From a bacterium (GTDB lineage: Bacteria > Hydrogenedentota > Hydrogenedentia > Hydrogenedentiales > SLHB01), in contig JAAEQP010000356.1 of assembly GCA_024231375.1 (NCBI GenBank), forward strand, positions 1 through 23,685: 23,685 nucleotides of DNA, written 5' to 3'. The first letter of the stretch is position 1. Each line of letters begins with the position of its first letter. Positions 9,069 to 17,125 of the stretch are shown one piece after another. The notes below the pieces were generated by a model that worked only from the letters and a program-made list of their open reading frames with translations, searched no databases and was not told the DNA's origin. The translations under genes were made by a program, and so were the position numbers.

Positions 9069-9794
9069 CTATTGCTGCGCCGCTTCCGCCCGCGGGATGA
9101 TGATGATCTCAACGCGCCGATTCCGCATCCGGCCCTCGTTGGTGGTGTTGTCGGATACGGGGTTTGAAGACCCCATCCCCATGGCGGTCAAGCGGTTAGC
9201 GGCAATCCCGCTGGCGATGAGCTGATTCTTCACGACCGTGGCGCGCCGTTCGGACAGCTCCATGTTGGCCTGGTCGCCGCCTTCGCTCGACGTGTACCCC
9301 TGGACGATGCAGTCTGAATCCGGGTACTCCCCGAGCACGGCGGCCACTTCGCCGATCTTGGCCGCGCCCTGCTCCGACAGGCTCGACGAGCCCACCGAGA
9401 ACAATACGTCGCTCGAAATGCGCACGCGCAACGCCTCGGTCTTCACGTCTTCAGCCTGGGCCTGTTGGGCCTGCTGATCCGCCTCAAGCTCGTTCTGCCG
9501 GACAATGATGGTTTCCTGGGTCGTTTCGATGTCCTCGATGCGGTCAAGGGACTGCTTCTGCTTCTGAAGCATGTGGCCGATGCCCGCGCCGACCGCCGCG
9601 CCGGCCGCCGCACCGATCAGAGCGCCCCGGCCCGGATTGTCCGAGTCAATGAGCGCCCCGGCGCCCGCGCCCGCCAGCCCTCCGACGATGGCGCCCGTGG
9701 CGGTGCGGTGCTCGCTGGCCGTCTGGCAACCAACCAAGGCAACGGTCAGAACGAGGGCAATCGCCAAGCTCGCACTGCGTGGTAAACGTTTCAT
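9069..9794 (-). CDS. OmpA/Pal-family lipoprotein with glycine-zipper domain
   Basis: The 241-aa product has a lipoprotein signal peptide ending LVGC (C23). A glycine-zipper segment follows at about 33-75 (GAIVGGLAGAGAGALI...), then a Q/E-rich coiled coil at about 76-118 and an OmpA C-terminal peptidoglycan-binding domain at about 120-235 (LSERRA, GRMRNRRVEI). It should be anchored in the outer membrane and face the cell wall. The Asp of the family's H-T-D motif, which contacts diaminopimelate, is replaced: the sequence is GYTSSEGG with S169 at that place, while R184 is kept. SD GAAGGAG lies 8 nt before the ATG. It is a monocistronic minus-strand unit with its own promoter. Domain calls firm; wall binding uncertain. 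Confidence 0.92.
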   Translation of the reverse strand: MKRLPRSASLAIALVLTVALVGCQTASEHRTATGAIVGGLAGAGAGALIDSDNPGRGALIGAAAGAAVGAGIGHMLQKQKQSLDRIEDIETTQETIIVRQNELEADQQAQQAQAEDVKTEALRVRISSDVLFSVGSSSLSEQGAAKIGEVAAVLGEYPDSDCIVQGYTSSEGGDQANMELSERRATVVKNQLIASGIAANRLTAMGMGSSNPVSDNTTNEGRMRNRRVEIIIIPRAEAAQQ

Positions 9795-9817
9795 GGGTAC
9801 ATCTCCTTCTGGATTCT

Positions 9818-9841
9818 GTGGCTAGGCCGCTTGGCCGCCAC
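9818..9841 (-). promoter_or_regulatory. 5'-leader hairpin just upstream of the OmpA-like SD
   Basis: GTGGC (9818-9822) pairs with GCCAC (9837-9841), and GGCC (9825-9828) pairs with GGCC (9833-9836) with a GCTT loop and a 2-nt bulge. In the predicted mRNA it lies about 10 nt before the SD (9801-9808). It could protect the 5' end or modulate ribosome access; a role is inferred only from position. Confidence 0.4.
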
Positions 9842-9892
9842 TTCAAATGCGTCTGATGTCGTAATATGGACGACCCAGAACCCGATCCATTC

Positions 9893-9921
9893 AATCTACT
9901 CTCCCTATACCATCTAGTCAA
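9893..9921 (-). promoter_or_regulatory. Predicted sigma70-type promoter of the OmpA-like gene
   Basis: Read on the minus strand: TTGACT (9921-9916), 17-bp spacer, TAGATT (9898-9893). That is five of six and four of six consensus bases at ideal spacing, giving a leader of roughly 90 nt. Confidence 0.55.
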
Positions 9922-10030
9922 CAAACCGTTCCCGGTAAAATCATCCCAAGGGTCTGGTATTCCTTCTCTTCTGACCCGGATTCGGGCGTTCCGGTTCCCC
10001 TCGGCACACCGGCGGCCACCCTTGGTCCCC

Positions 10031-10060
10031 GTGACAGACGCAGGCGCGAGCCGGTATCCT
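10031..10060 (+). promoter_or_regulatory. Candidate promoter of the GH42-like gene
   Basis: GTGACA (10031-10036), 18-bp spacer, TATCCT (10055-10060), about 40 nt before the ATG at 10100. It is reasonable but not strong. Confidence 0.35.
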
Positions 10061-10099
10061 TGCGGCGTGGATCGGGTCGCACACGAAAAGGAGTACACC

Positions 10100-11359
10100 A
10101 TGAATCGCTGCTGCGTGATGTTGGCCATTGTGACGATGCTGGGAGCCTGCTGCGTCGCGGCGGAGCCATTTGCCCACCCGAACCGGAACGCCGCCTTGCG
10201 CGACGGTCGGTTCTACGTGGACGGCGAATGGGTCTTCCTGAAGATCGGCAAACCCTTGCGCGGATTCAACAACGCAGGTCAGATCGACCAGTTGATCGCC
10301 AACCTGCCGCGCCTCCAGGAAAAGGGCTACAACTGCCTGGAACTCAACTGCTACTGGCACCATTTCGACCATGACGGCGACGGGGTACTGGATGAATCGA
10401 CGGAGCCCTTGGCGCGCCTCATCCGCGCCATGGACGAGCGGGGCATGTACCCGTGCCTGTCGGTGGAAACGTACGCGGTGGGCGGCGGCGCGATTCCCAA
10501 AGGGTTCTGGAAGTCCCATCCGGATGCGGTGGCCGTAAACGCGGACGGCAACGAAGTGCGGGACACGGAGTACGGGTTCAACACGGCGGTGCCGTCGCAG
10601 TTTGCACCCGGGTATCTCGAAGCCTCTCGCAAGTACATCCGAAATCTCGTGAAAGCCCTGCCCCACGACCGCATTCTGTATTTCGAGACCACGGTCGAAC
10701 CCCAGTACATCGGCAATCAGGCCATTGACTACAACCCCCATGCACGCCGAGCCTATGAGGCGTGGTGTAAGAAGACCGGCGTAGAGGGCCCCGACTGGCC
10801 CGAGTCGTTTCCGGTGCCCGATGCGTTCCAGACCCACCCCGCGTGGAACCGGTTCCGCGCCGAGGCCTTGGCCGATTGGGTAAATGGCGACGCCGACGCG
10901 TTCCGGTCGGTGGCGGGTGACGGCGCGTGGATCGCCATGGATTACCTGGAGACGGGCGGCGCCGAAATGCCGAACCGGAACGGCGATTCCCGTATCTTTC
11001 TGGAGAAGCTCCGGGACATCGCAATCGTCCAAGTGAACTGGCATTGGCATCTAAGCACCCGGCAACCCAACCAAGTGGCCTATGACAATGTGCGCCGACT
11101 CAAACGAAACTGGGCCATCTCCGAGCACATGACGTTCAACGGGTCGGACTACAGTCCCGAGGAAGCCCCGGCCATGTTGCGGAACACGTTGCGCCAGGGC
11201 ACGCGGTTCGGATGGGAATTCGTCAGCGTGGGCGCGGGCAGCGGATCGGCCTTCACGGTGTACAACGACGACTGGTCGCCGAAACCTTTGATCGCTGTGG
11301 TGGACGACAACTGGGCGGCGTGGCAGGAGGAAATCCGGGAGGGCGTTCCTGCGCCGTGA
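10100..11359 (+). CDS. Secreted GH42-like TIM-barrel protein, putative glycosidase
   Basis: The 419-aa product begins with a signal peptide. The segment MLGAC could be a weak lipobox at C17, or cleavage may follow CVAA. The mature part reads like a beta/alpha-barrel glycoside hydrolase: an early GKPLRGFNNAGQID strand/loop, YNCLELNCYWHHFDHDGDG, then YFETTVEPQYIG. After that comes a GH42-style segment, YNPHARRAYEAWCKKTG. E200 in TVEPQ is a candidate acid/base and E342 in ISEHMTFNG a candidate nucleophile; both are guesses from position. Substrate unknown. SD AAAAGGAG lies about 6 nt before the ATG. It appears monocistronic, with tauE-like 84 nt downstream. A glycosidase-like but non-catalytic role cannot be excluded. 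Confidence 0.72.
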   Translation: MNRCCVMLAIVTMLGACCVAAEPFAHPNRNAALRDGRFYVDGEWVFLKIGKPLRGFNNAGQIDQLIANLPRLQEKGYNCLELNCYWHHFDHDGDGVLDESTEPLARLIRAMDERGMYPCLSVETYAVGGGAIPKGFWKSHPDAVAVNADGNEVRDTEYGFNTAVPSQFAPGYLEASRKYIRNLVKALPHDRILYFETTVEPQYIGNQAIDYNPHARRAYEAWCKKTGVEGPDWPESFPVPDAFQTHPAWNRFRAEALADWVNGDADAFRSVAGDGAWIAMDYLETGGAEMPNRNGDSRIFLEKLRDIAIVQVNWHWHLSTRQPNQVAYDNVRRLKRNWAISEHMTFNGSDYSPEEAPAMLRNTLRQGTRFGWEFVSVGAGSGSAFTVYNDDWSPKPLIAVVDDNWAAWQEEIREGVPAP

Positions 11360-11443
11360 GGGCGTCCGGTTCCAAGACGCGTCCGCCCGTGTGCTACACT
11401 CCCCGAAGCTCGGTACGCTGCATTCTCACACGCCGGAGGAATC

Positions 11444-12235
11444 GTGTCCATTTCATTCGTTCTCGGCATGCTGGCACTTGGTTTGGCGGTCGGTCTGATC
11501 AGTTCCGCTCTCGGCCTTGGCGGCGGCATCTTCATGGTGCCGGCGTTCCTGACCTTCGTGCCGGGCATCGACCCGGGCACCGCCAAGGGCACGAGCCTGT
11601 TCATCATCATCTTCGTGGCGACGGTGAACGTGTGGCGCTTGAACCGGGGGCAGCAGGACCGGCAGTGGGGGCTGGCGGCCACCATCGCGACAGGGTCGAT
11701 CGTGGGCGCGTACGCGTCGGGGTTCGCGACGACGTTTCTCCCCGACAAGGCCATCATCTGGATCTTCGTGGCGTTCCTCGGCGTGGCGGCGGCCCGTACC
11801 TTCCTGCTGAAGCCCGTGACAGTCCGGGAAGAGGACGTGCGCAAGCGGATGGCCATCGCCGTGGGTATCGGCTTGCTCACGGGTATCGCGTCGGGGGCCA
11901 CGGGCATCGGCGGCGGGGCCGTGCTCGTGCCGTTGGCCCTGTTGGCGGGGATCGTGTCCAATGGACGCGTCGTGGCCTTGTCCAACACCGTGATGGTGGC
12001 CACGTGCACCGCAGCCGCCTTCGCCCATTTCCAGGCAACCAAGACGACCGACCTCCCCTGGACCTATGGCCAGGTGAACGTGGCGCTGGCGCCGATCATC
12101 TTCATTGGCGCGCAGATCGCGGGACCCTTCGGGAAATGGGTGAACGCGCGCCTGACCCTGACGCGACGCAAAGTGGTGATGGGGGTGTTGCTGCTGGTGA
12201 TCGCGCTCCGGCTCATCCTTCGGGCGATGAACTGA
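11444..12235 (+). CDS. TauE/SafE-family anion permease
   Basis: The 263-aa integral membrane protein has about eight helices arranged as two similar halves. Each half carries a glycine-rich family motif: GLISSALGLGGGIFMVPAFL near the N-terminus and GIASGATGIGGGAVLVPLAL in the middle. Family members export sulfite, sulfoacetate or other organic anions across the cytoplasmic membrane; the substrate here is not predictable, though a sulfatase is encoded elsewhere in the window. The start is GTG with GGAGGA immediately upstream. A candidate extended -10 (TGC-TACACT, 11392-11400) lies in the short 5' gap without a clear -35. The last 23 bp overlap the convergent symporter gene. Confidence 0.9.
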   Translation: MSISFVLGMLALGLAVGLISSALGLGGGIFMVPAFLTFVPGIDPGTAKGTSLFIIIFVATVNVWRLNRGQQDRQWGLAATIATGSIVGAYASGFATTFLPDKAIIWIFVAFLGVAAARTFLLKPVTVREEDVRKRMAIAVGIGLLTGIASGATGIGGGAVLVPLALLAGIVSNGRVVALSNTVMVATCTAAAFAHFQATKTTDLPWTYGQVNVALAPIIFIGAQIAGPFGKWVNARLTLTRRKVVMGVLLLVIALRLILRAMN

Positions 12236-13649
12236 GCAATTCCTCGGTCGTCTTCTTGGTCACCGTGAGCACGGGGTAGAACCACAGGGCGGCCACGGCC
12301 GCAAAGGCGAAGATTCCGCCAACCGGTCCCACCAGAAACGCGCCCAACGGACGGTCCGTCGAATGCCCGAACCAATCCATGAGTTTGGTCGCCAACACGA
12401 TCGACAGCGCCTGCCCTACTTTGACCGAGACCCCGTGGAATCCCCAGTACACCGCCTCGCGACGCCGGCCCGTCTTCTGTTCGTCGTAGTCGATAACCTC
12501 ACCGAGCATGGTCGTGTACAGCACGTAAATGAGGCCTTGGGCGATGCCGCACCATCCGAATATCCCCGCCCCGAGAGCGATCTTCGTGCTGGACGGGGCG
12601 TCGATCACAGCGACGATGTACATGAGGGGGAATCCGCTGGCCATGATGATGAACCCTACGAGCATGAGAGATTTCAATGAGAACCGGCGGGTCAAGGCCG
12701 GGATGAATATGTAGGTGATCAGCACCATTAGGATGAACGGCCCCATGCAGACGGCGACGGTTTCTTCGCTGCCACCAAGGCCGAGCACGGCCCAATACGG
12801 CAGCGCCTTCTGAACAGCCAGCAACCCGATGGACTGAAGAAACACGGCCGAGATGAAGGTCAGGCAGGGGCGGTTGAACAGAGCGCCGATGCTCTCGCGA
12901 AGAGGAAAGCGTTCGCGCGTCACCGCCGATTCCTGGTGCCGCTCCTTCACGAACCACACCACCGTCTGGAAAAAGACGAGGGCCACCGCGGCGAGGACGA
13001 AGGAGGTGCGCTGGAAACCCACCGGCGAGAACTGCGCCTCTTCGCCCGCCTCCACCACGGCACGAGCCGGATCCAGCGCCTCCACCATGATGGGCAGCGC
13101 AATCTCCACAAGCGCCAACCCGAGCACCATGCCCACGGCGTACCATGTGCCCAGCTTCACCCGGGCCGCCTGAGACCGGGCCACTTCGGGCAACAACGCG
13201 TTCAGCGGAATTACGCAGATCGTCCAGAACACCCAGTGAAGCGAGATGATGAACAAGGCGTAGTAGAAGTTCGCCATGGAAGTGCCGGGGACCGGCGGAA
13301 ACCACATCCCGATGAATGTGAACATCATCAGGATGGATCCCCAGAAGATGAACGGCCTGCGCCGGCCGGCCGGACGCAACCACCGGAACCAGCCTGGCAA
13401 CGTTCTGGTCCGGTCGGACCACGCGCCGATGAGCGGGTCGGTCACGGCGTCGAATATGCGCCCCGTCACGAACACGTACATCACCAAACCGATGCTGATG
13501 TAGATGACGCGCTCGCCCGTGTCCGACGGCGAATAGAAGAACACGCCCCATTGGGATGTGGCCTCGCTAGTGAGCTGAATGCCGATGGCGGATAGGCAGA
13601 AAGCCAATCCTTCAACCCATGTGAATTCCTTCTTCGGCGCAGCGCTCAC
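12213..13649 (-). CDS. GPH-family (MelB-like) sugar:cation symporter, MFS
   Basis: The 478-aa permease has about twelve helices. It has the GPH signature between helices 2 and 3 ([16 protein letters not shown] followed by [10 protein letters not shown]) and the second-half signature [17 protein letters not shown]. Family members take up glycosides or oligosaccharides with Na+ or H+. About ten extra residues ([11 protein letters not shown]) separate SDRTRT from GRRRP compared with typical members. The start is GTG at 13649, overlapping the glgC stop by 4 nt (GTGA). The frame is open further upstream, but that stretch is only the antiparallel reading of glgC. Last gene of the minus-strand operon; its end overlaps convergent tauE-like by 23 bp. 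Substrate unknown. Confidence 0.93.
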   Translation of the reverse strand: MSAAPKKEFTWVEGLAFCLSAIGIQLTSEATSQWGVFFYSPSDTGERVIYISIGLVMYVFVTGRIFDAVTDPLIGAWSDRTRTLPGWFRWLRPAGRRRPFIFWGSILMMFTFIGMWFPPVPGTSMANFYYALFIISLHWVFWTICVIPLNALLPEVARSQAARVKLGTWYAVGMVLGLALVEIALPIMVEALDPARAVVEAGEEAQFSPVGFQRTSFVLAAVALVFFQTVVWFVKERHQESAVTRERFPLRESIGALFNRPCLTFISAVFLQSIGLLAVQKALPYWAVLGLGGSEETVAVCMGPFILMVLITYIFIPALTRRFSLKSLMLVGFIIMASGFPLMYIVAVIDAPSSTKIALGAGIFGWCGIAQGLIYVLYTTMLGEVIDYDEQKTGRRREAVYWGFHGVSVKVGQALSIVLATKLMDWFGHSTDRPLGAFLVGPVGGIFAFAAVAALWFYPVLTVTKKTTEELLSSSPEG

Positions 13650-14962
13650 GGGGCCAGCCCGATGTGCGTGCCGTCGGGGATGACGGCGTTCTTGAGAATC
13701 ACTACGATGCCGTCGCGGATGGCGTACCCGTCGCCGTCGCTGTCGGGCAGGCCGTCGCCACCGCAGATGCGGCAGTTGCAACCGATGCAGGCGTTCTTGT
13801 CAACGATGGCTTGAGAGACGTAGGAGTTGCAGCCGATGCCCATGGGGGTCTCGCCCCGCGTACTTTCGTCGAGATAGAAGTCCGCGCCGAGAATCACGCT
13901 TCGTTCGATCACGGCATCGGGCATGACGGTCGTGCGGATGCCGATGATGGAGTCGGAGATGCGGGATCGCGCAATGCGGCTCCCCTCGCAGATGATGGCA
14001 TGCGAGATGGTGGCTTCCTGCACGAGAGACCCCGGCAAGTACCGGGGACGCGTGTACACGGGACGCCTCGCCTCATGGAATTCGAACGGCGGATTCGGCT
14101 GCGTCATGCTGATGCTGGTTTCGTAGTAGGAACGCACCGTTCCAATGTCTTCCCAGAACCCGTCGAAGAGATGCGCATGCACCTTGTGGGACGACAACGA
14201 TTTGGGTATCACGTCGTGACCGAAATCGACCCAGTCACGTTTCTCGCGCAGGATGGACTCCATCACGTCGGGCCGGAACAGGTAGACACCCATGGATGCC
14301 AGGTAGTCCTTGCCCTTCGCAGCCACGCCGAAGTCCTCGAATACCTCTGGCGGCGTGTTGAGCCCCGCCAACCGCTCGTCTTCCCGAGGTTTCTCGACGA
14401 ATTCGGTGATCCGACCGTCGGGCTGGACCTTGAGAACACCGAAGGACGGGGCGTCGGACCGGGATACCGGTAGCGCCGCGACGGTGATGTCGGCACCGCT
14501 CTCCAAGTGCGTGCTCATCAACGACCGGTAGTCCATGCGGTACAACTGGTCACCGGAGAGAATCAAGTACTGACTGGCGCCCAAATGACAGAGGTGTCTG
14601 AGATGTTGACGAATGGCGTCGGCCGTGCCCTGGAACCAGTCGCCGCTTTCATCGGTCTGTTCCGCGGCTAGAATCTCCACGAATCCGCGCGAGAAGGTGT
14701 CGAACTTGTAGCAGGTGTTGATGTGGCGATTCAGAGAGGCGCTGTTGAATTGCGTGAGTACGTAGAGGCGGCGAATACCGGAATGGATACAGTTGCTCAG
14801 GGGAATGTCCACAAGACGGTAGCGTCCCCCAAGCGGCACGGCCGGTTTGGCGCGTTCGGCGGTCAGGGGATGGAGGCGCGTGCCGCGGCCGCCGCCGAGG
14901 ACCAGTGCCACCACACCTTCGGCGCATTGCGCGACATCCGTCTTCGAGAATTCGGTTCCCAT
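13646..14962 (-). CDS. glgC: Glucose-1-phosphate adenylyltransferase (ADP-glucose pyrophosphorylase)
   Basis: GlgC makes ADP-glucose from ATP and glucose-1-phosphate, the committed step of glycogen synthesis. The 438-aa product has normal length. Motifs are the nucleotide loop [12 protein letters not shown] (23-34), [47 protein letters not shown] and [12 protein letters not shown], then a left-handed beta-helix domain (about 310-438) ending [18 protein letters not shown], as in cyanobacterial/plant-type enzymes. Odd: residues 392-400 read C-x2-C-x-C-x2-C where relatives have R/K/V, and residues 407-412 form an Asp/Gly loop (DSDGDG). SD GGGAG lies 6 nt before the ATG. No other glycogen gene is nearby. 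Downstream overlap with the symporter implies coupling. Confidence 0.95.
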   Translation of the reverse strand: MGTEFSKTDVAQCAEGVVALVLGGGRGTRLHPLTAERAKPAVPLGGRYRLVDIPLSNCIHSGIRRLYVLTQFNSASLNRHINTCYKFDTFSRGFVEILAAEQTDESGDWFQGTADAIRQHLRHLCHLGASQYLILSGDQLYRMDYRSLMSTHLESGADITVAALPVSRSDAPSFGVLKVQPDGRITEFVEKPREDERLAGLNTPPEVFEDFGVAAKGKDYLASMGVYLFRPDVMESILREKRDWVDFGHDVIPKSLSSHKVHAHLFDGFWEDIGTVRSYYETSISMTQPNPPFEFHEARRPVYTRPRYLPGSLVQEATISHAIICEGSRIARSRISDSIIGIRTTVMPDAVIERSVILGADFYLDESTRGETPMGIGCNSYVSQAIVDKNACIGCNCRICGGDGLPDSDGDGYAIRDGIVVILKNAVIPDGTHIGLAP

Positions 14963-14998
14963 TCGGCTCCCGTCGCCCGTTCTTCTTCTGTGATCTTA

Positions 14999-15027
14999 AC
15001 CCTACTGGAGCGCGAGGCTGGAGTCAA
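14999..15027 (-). promoter_or_regulatory. Candidate internal promoter ahead of glgC
   Basis: Minus strand: TTGACT (15027-15022), 17-bp spacer, TAGGGT (15004-14999), about 40 nt before the glgC ATG in a 76-nt gap. The -10 matches only at the first two and last positions. It may let glgC and the symporter be expressed apart from ubiA and the epimerase. Confidence 0.35.
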
Positions 15028-15038
15028 CGGCCATGTCG

Positions 15039-16130
15039 TCAGAACAGATGCTTGACCAGCCCGAGGACGCCCTGGCCCCACGGTACCCGGTGGGACACGC
15101 CGCTTGCGCTGGCGAACTTGTCCAGATTCTCCAGATACCAATGGTAGTTTCTCACCAAGGCCTGCTTGTTGGAGTACTTGGGCGTCAGTCCGAGCACCCG
15201 TTCCGCTTTGTCGATGGACACAAACGAATCCTTGGACGCAGTCTCGTAGACCCATTTGTACAGGGGCGAGAGGTGCATCGCTTCGAGGATCCGAAGGGTC
15301 CAGATCATGGGAGCGGCCGGAAAGCCGCGGATCTTCTTGCCAAAACCAGCCTCGTCGAGGACGGCCTGGTAGTCCTCGCCCATGGTGGTGAATTCCTTCG
15401 CGCCAATATTGAACACGTCGTTCACGACATCGCGATCGAACAGGAAGCACCGGTACGTCGCTTCGCACAGGTCCTCCACGTCAAGCAGTTGGTAGCGATT
15501 CTTGCCGTTGCCAATCATGGGGAATCCGTGACCGTCCTTGGCCCAGTCGTAGAGCATGGCGAACACGCCCAGCCGTTCGGGACCGATGAAGGACTTGGGA
15601 CGCAGGATCGGCACGCACATGCCCTTCTCGCGGAACCCGAGGGCCACGTCCTCGGCCTTCACCTTGGCGATGCCGTAGGGGCCGACGCCGTCGAGATCGT
15701 CCGTTTCATGCAACGGATGGTGATCGGGGATGCCGTAAACGGCGGTGGACGAGATGTGGACCGCCCGGTCGACGCCGTGGGCACGGGCGGATTCGAGCAC
15801 CGTCCGGGTTCCGTCCAGATCCGTGGTCATGATGTCTTCCTCGGAATACAGCGGCAGGGCGGCGGCGCAGTGCACCACGTAGTCGGCCCCTTCTACGGAC
15901 CGATCGACGTCGTCAGGCACGCGGATATCGCCGGTTACGATGCGGACCCGGTCCGCGCAATCGGCATAGTCGAAAGGCGCCATGTCGAGGGATGTCACCT
16001 GGTGCCCCCGGTCAAGGAGGTACCGCACCAAGTTGATGCCCAGGAACCCGGCCCCACCGGTCACGAGGAACCGCGCGGGCGGAAGGGTCGGTGTGTCAGG
16101 AGTCACATTCGCTTGATCGGTGTCGGTCAT
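15039..16130 (-). CDS. NAD-dependent sugar epimerase/dehydratase (extended SDR)
   Basis: The 363-aa product has the Rossmann motif TGGAGFLG (G25, G28, G31) after a short polar N-terminus, D49 at the end of strand beta-2 (typical of NAD use), SSTAVYG (S128/T129) and the catalytic pair Y152-x3-K156. This makes it an extended SDR acting on a nucleotide sugar or related carbonyl, such as a UDP-sugar 4-epimerase or dehydratase; the substrate cannot be read from sequence. The start is ATG 16130 with GGGAG 6 nt upstream. The frame is open 35 codons further, but those lack an SD and protein-like composition. It lies 50 nt after the ubiA-family stop, in the same operon. Confidence 0.9.
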   Translation of the reverse strand: MTDTDQANVTPDTPTLPPARFLVTGGAGFLGINLVRYLLDRGHQVTSLDMAPFDYADCADRVRIVTGDIRVPDDVDRSVEGADYVVHCAAALPLYSEEDIMTTDLDGTRTVLESARAHGVDRAVHISSTAVYGIPDHHPLHETDDLDGVGPYGIAKVKAEDVALGFREKGMCVPILRPKSFIGPERLGVFAMLYDWAKDGHGFPMIGNGKNRYQLLDVEDLCEATYRCFLFDRDVVNDVFNIGAKEFTTMGEDYQAVLDEAGFGKKIRGFPAAPMIWTLRILEAMHLSPLYKWVYETASKDSFVSIDKAERVLGLTPKYSNKQALVRNYHWYLENLDKFASASGVSHRVPWGQGVLGLVKHLF

Positions 16131-16180
16131 CGTATCTCCCAGTATGAAACCACTCGGCAGTCGGAGTGAAGGCATCCCGC

Positions 16181-17068
16181 TCACAGGTGAAGCACGGGTC
16201 CCCACCAGATGATGGCCATGGAAACGAGCCCCCACAACAGGACCGTCACCAAGGTCGGCAAGTCTTTAATCAGCGTGCGGCTCGGGTCACCGCCACTGCC
16301 TTTCAGATGCACCAGATAGAAGTAGCGGAACAATCCGTACACCACGAAGGGAAGAGTCATGTACAGTTTGTCCGTGCCCAGCCGCGCCACCACCTCGGGT
16401 GAGCAGGTGTAGATGGTGTACGTGAGGAGCGCCGCGCCGCCCGTCAGCGTCATCAGGGAGTCCAGGAGCGGGACCGTGTAGTGGCTCAGCACCTCCCGAT
16501 GTCCTGAAGCCTTTCTCTCCATCAGCGCGATCTCTTGGCGGCGCTTGCCCAAGCTGAGGAAAAGTGCCAGAAACAGCGTGCATACCACGAGCCAATTGGA
16601 GAATACTACGTTCAGAACGAGGGCCCCCGCGATGGCGCGGATCACAAAGCCGATCGCCACCACCAGGATGTCCAGGATAATCGCCTGCTTCAACAGCAGC
16701 GTGTACAGCGTCATGAGCACAAGATACGTGAGCACGGCGACCCCGAACCGCAGCTCAAGCGCGAAAGCCAGGGCAAGACTGGCGGCCACAAGAGCCAGGA
16801 AAAGCGAAATGGCGGCCGGGGGCGATACGGTGCCGCTGGCAATGGGACGTCGGCGTTTTTCGGGGTGGGCGCGGTCCCGCTCCACGTCGCGCAAGTCGTT
16901 GAACACATACACGGCGCTGGATGCCGCGCAGAGCGCCACGAAAGCCAGCATGCTCAGGGTCACCTGACTGGCGTCGTGGAACTGCTGGGCGAACACCAGC
17001 GCGCCGAAGACCACGAGGTTCTTCGGCCATTGGTACACGCGCAACGTTGACGACACGGTGGCTAGCAT
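16181..17068 (-). CDS. UbiA-family prenyltransferase, DPPR-synthase-like
   Basis: The 295-aa membrane protein has about eight helices and the UbiA Mg-diphosphate motif N57-D58-x2-D61-x3-D65 (FNDLRDVERD), followed by HPEKRRRPIASG. The second conserved segment is FLSLGKRRQEI. The opening LRVYQWPKNLVVF and SLGKRR resemble decaprenyl-phosphate phosphoribosyltransferases, which join PRPP to a polyprenyl phosphate; I infer that subgroup from motifs only. Start: the frame is open far upstream, but ATG 17098 lies inside the predicted -10. ATG 17068 gives the family-typical distance to Q-W-x-K-N and a leader of about 22 nt, with a distant GGAG. First gene of the four-gene minus operon. Confidence 0.88.
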   Translation of the reverse strand: MLATVSSTLRVYQWPKNLVVFGALVFAQQFHDASQVTLSMLAFVALCAASSAVYVFNDLRDVERDRAHPEKRRRPIASGTVSPPAAISLFLALVAASLALAFALELRFGVAVLTYLVLMTLYTLLLKQAIILDILVVAIGFVIRAIAGALVLNVVFSNWLVVCTLFLALFLSLGKRRQEIALMERKASGHREVLSHYTVPLLDSLMTLTGGAALLTYTIYTCSPEVVARLGTDKLYMTLPFVVYGLFRYFYLVHLKGSGGDPSRTLIKDLPTLVTVLLWGLVSMAIIWWGPVLHL

Positions 17069-17096
17069 GAGTGTGGTACGTCTCCAATTGGGAGCC

Positions 17097-17125
17097 ATTC
17101 TGGCCGAGAGGCGTGACCGAGTCAA
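17097..17125 (-). promoter_or_regulatory. Predicted promoter of the ubiA-epimerase-glgC-symporter operon
   Basis: Minus strand: TTGACT (17125-17120), 17-bp spacer, CAGAAT (17102-17097), four of six at the -10. The implied start near 17090 supports ATG 17068 over ATG 17098 as the first codon. Confidence 0.45.

Larger units (their letters stand above)
9795..10099. other. Divergent intergenic region, OmpA-like gene / GH42-like gene
   Basis: The 305 nt hold the ompA-like leader (SD, hairpin at 9818-9841), its minus-strand promoter at 9893-9921 and a candidate plus-strand promoter at 10031-10060. An open plus-strand frame begins at 9866, but it is only an upstream extension of the next gene with no SD and no protein-like features. 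Confidence 0.6.

Noticed and set aside
9866..10099. Upstream extension of the GH42-like gene
   Set aside because: There is no SD at the earlier start and promoter elements lie inside it. ATG 10100 has a good SD and begins a signal peptide.
13650..13781. 44-codon extension of the GPH symporter
   Set aside because: Arg/His-rich translation is an out-of-frame reading of the glgC 3' end. The GTG at 13649 fits the family N-terminus and the GTGA overlap.
16131..16235. 35-codon extension of the epimerase
   Set aside because: There is no SD, and it overlaps the end of the upstream UbiA-family gene. ATG 16130 has GGGAG at the right distance.
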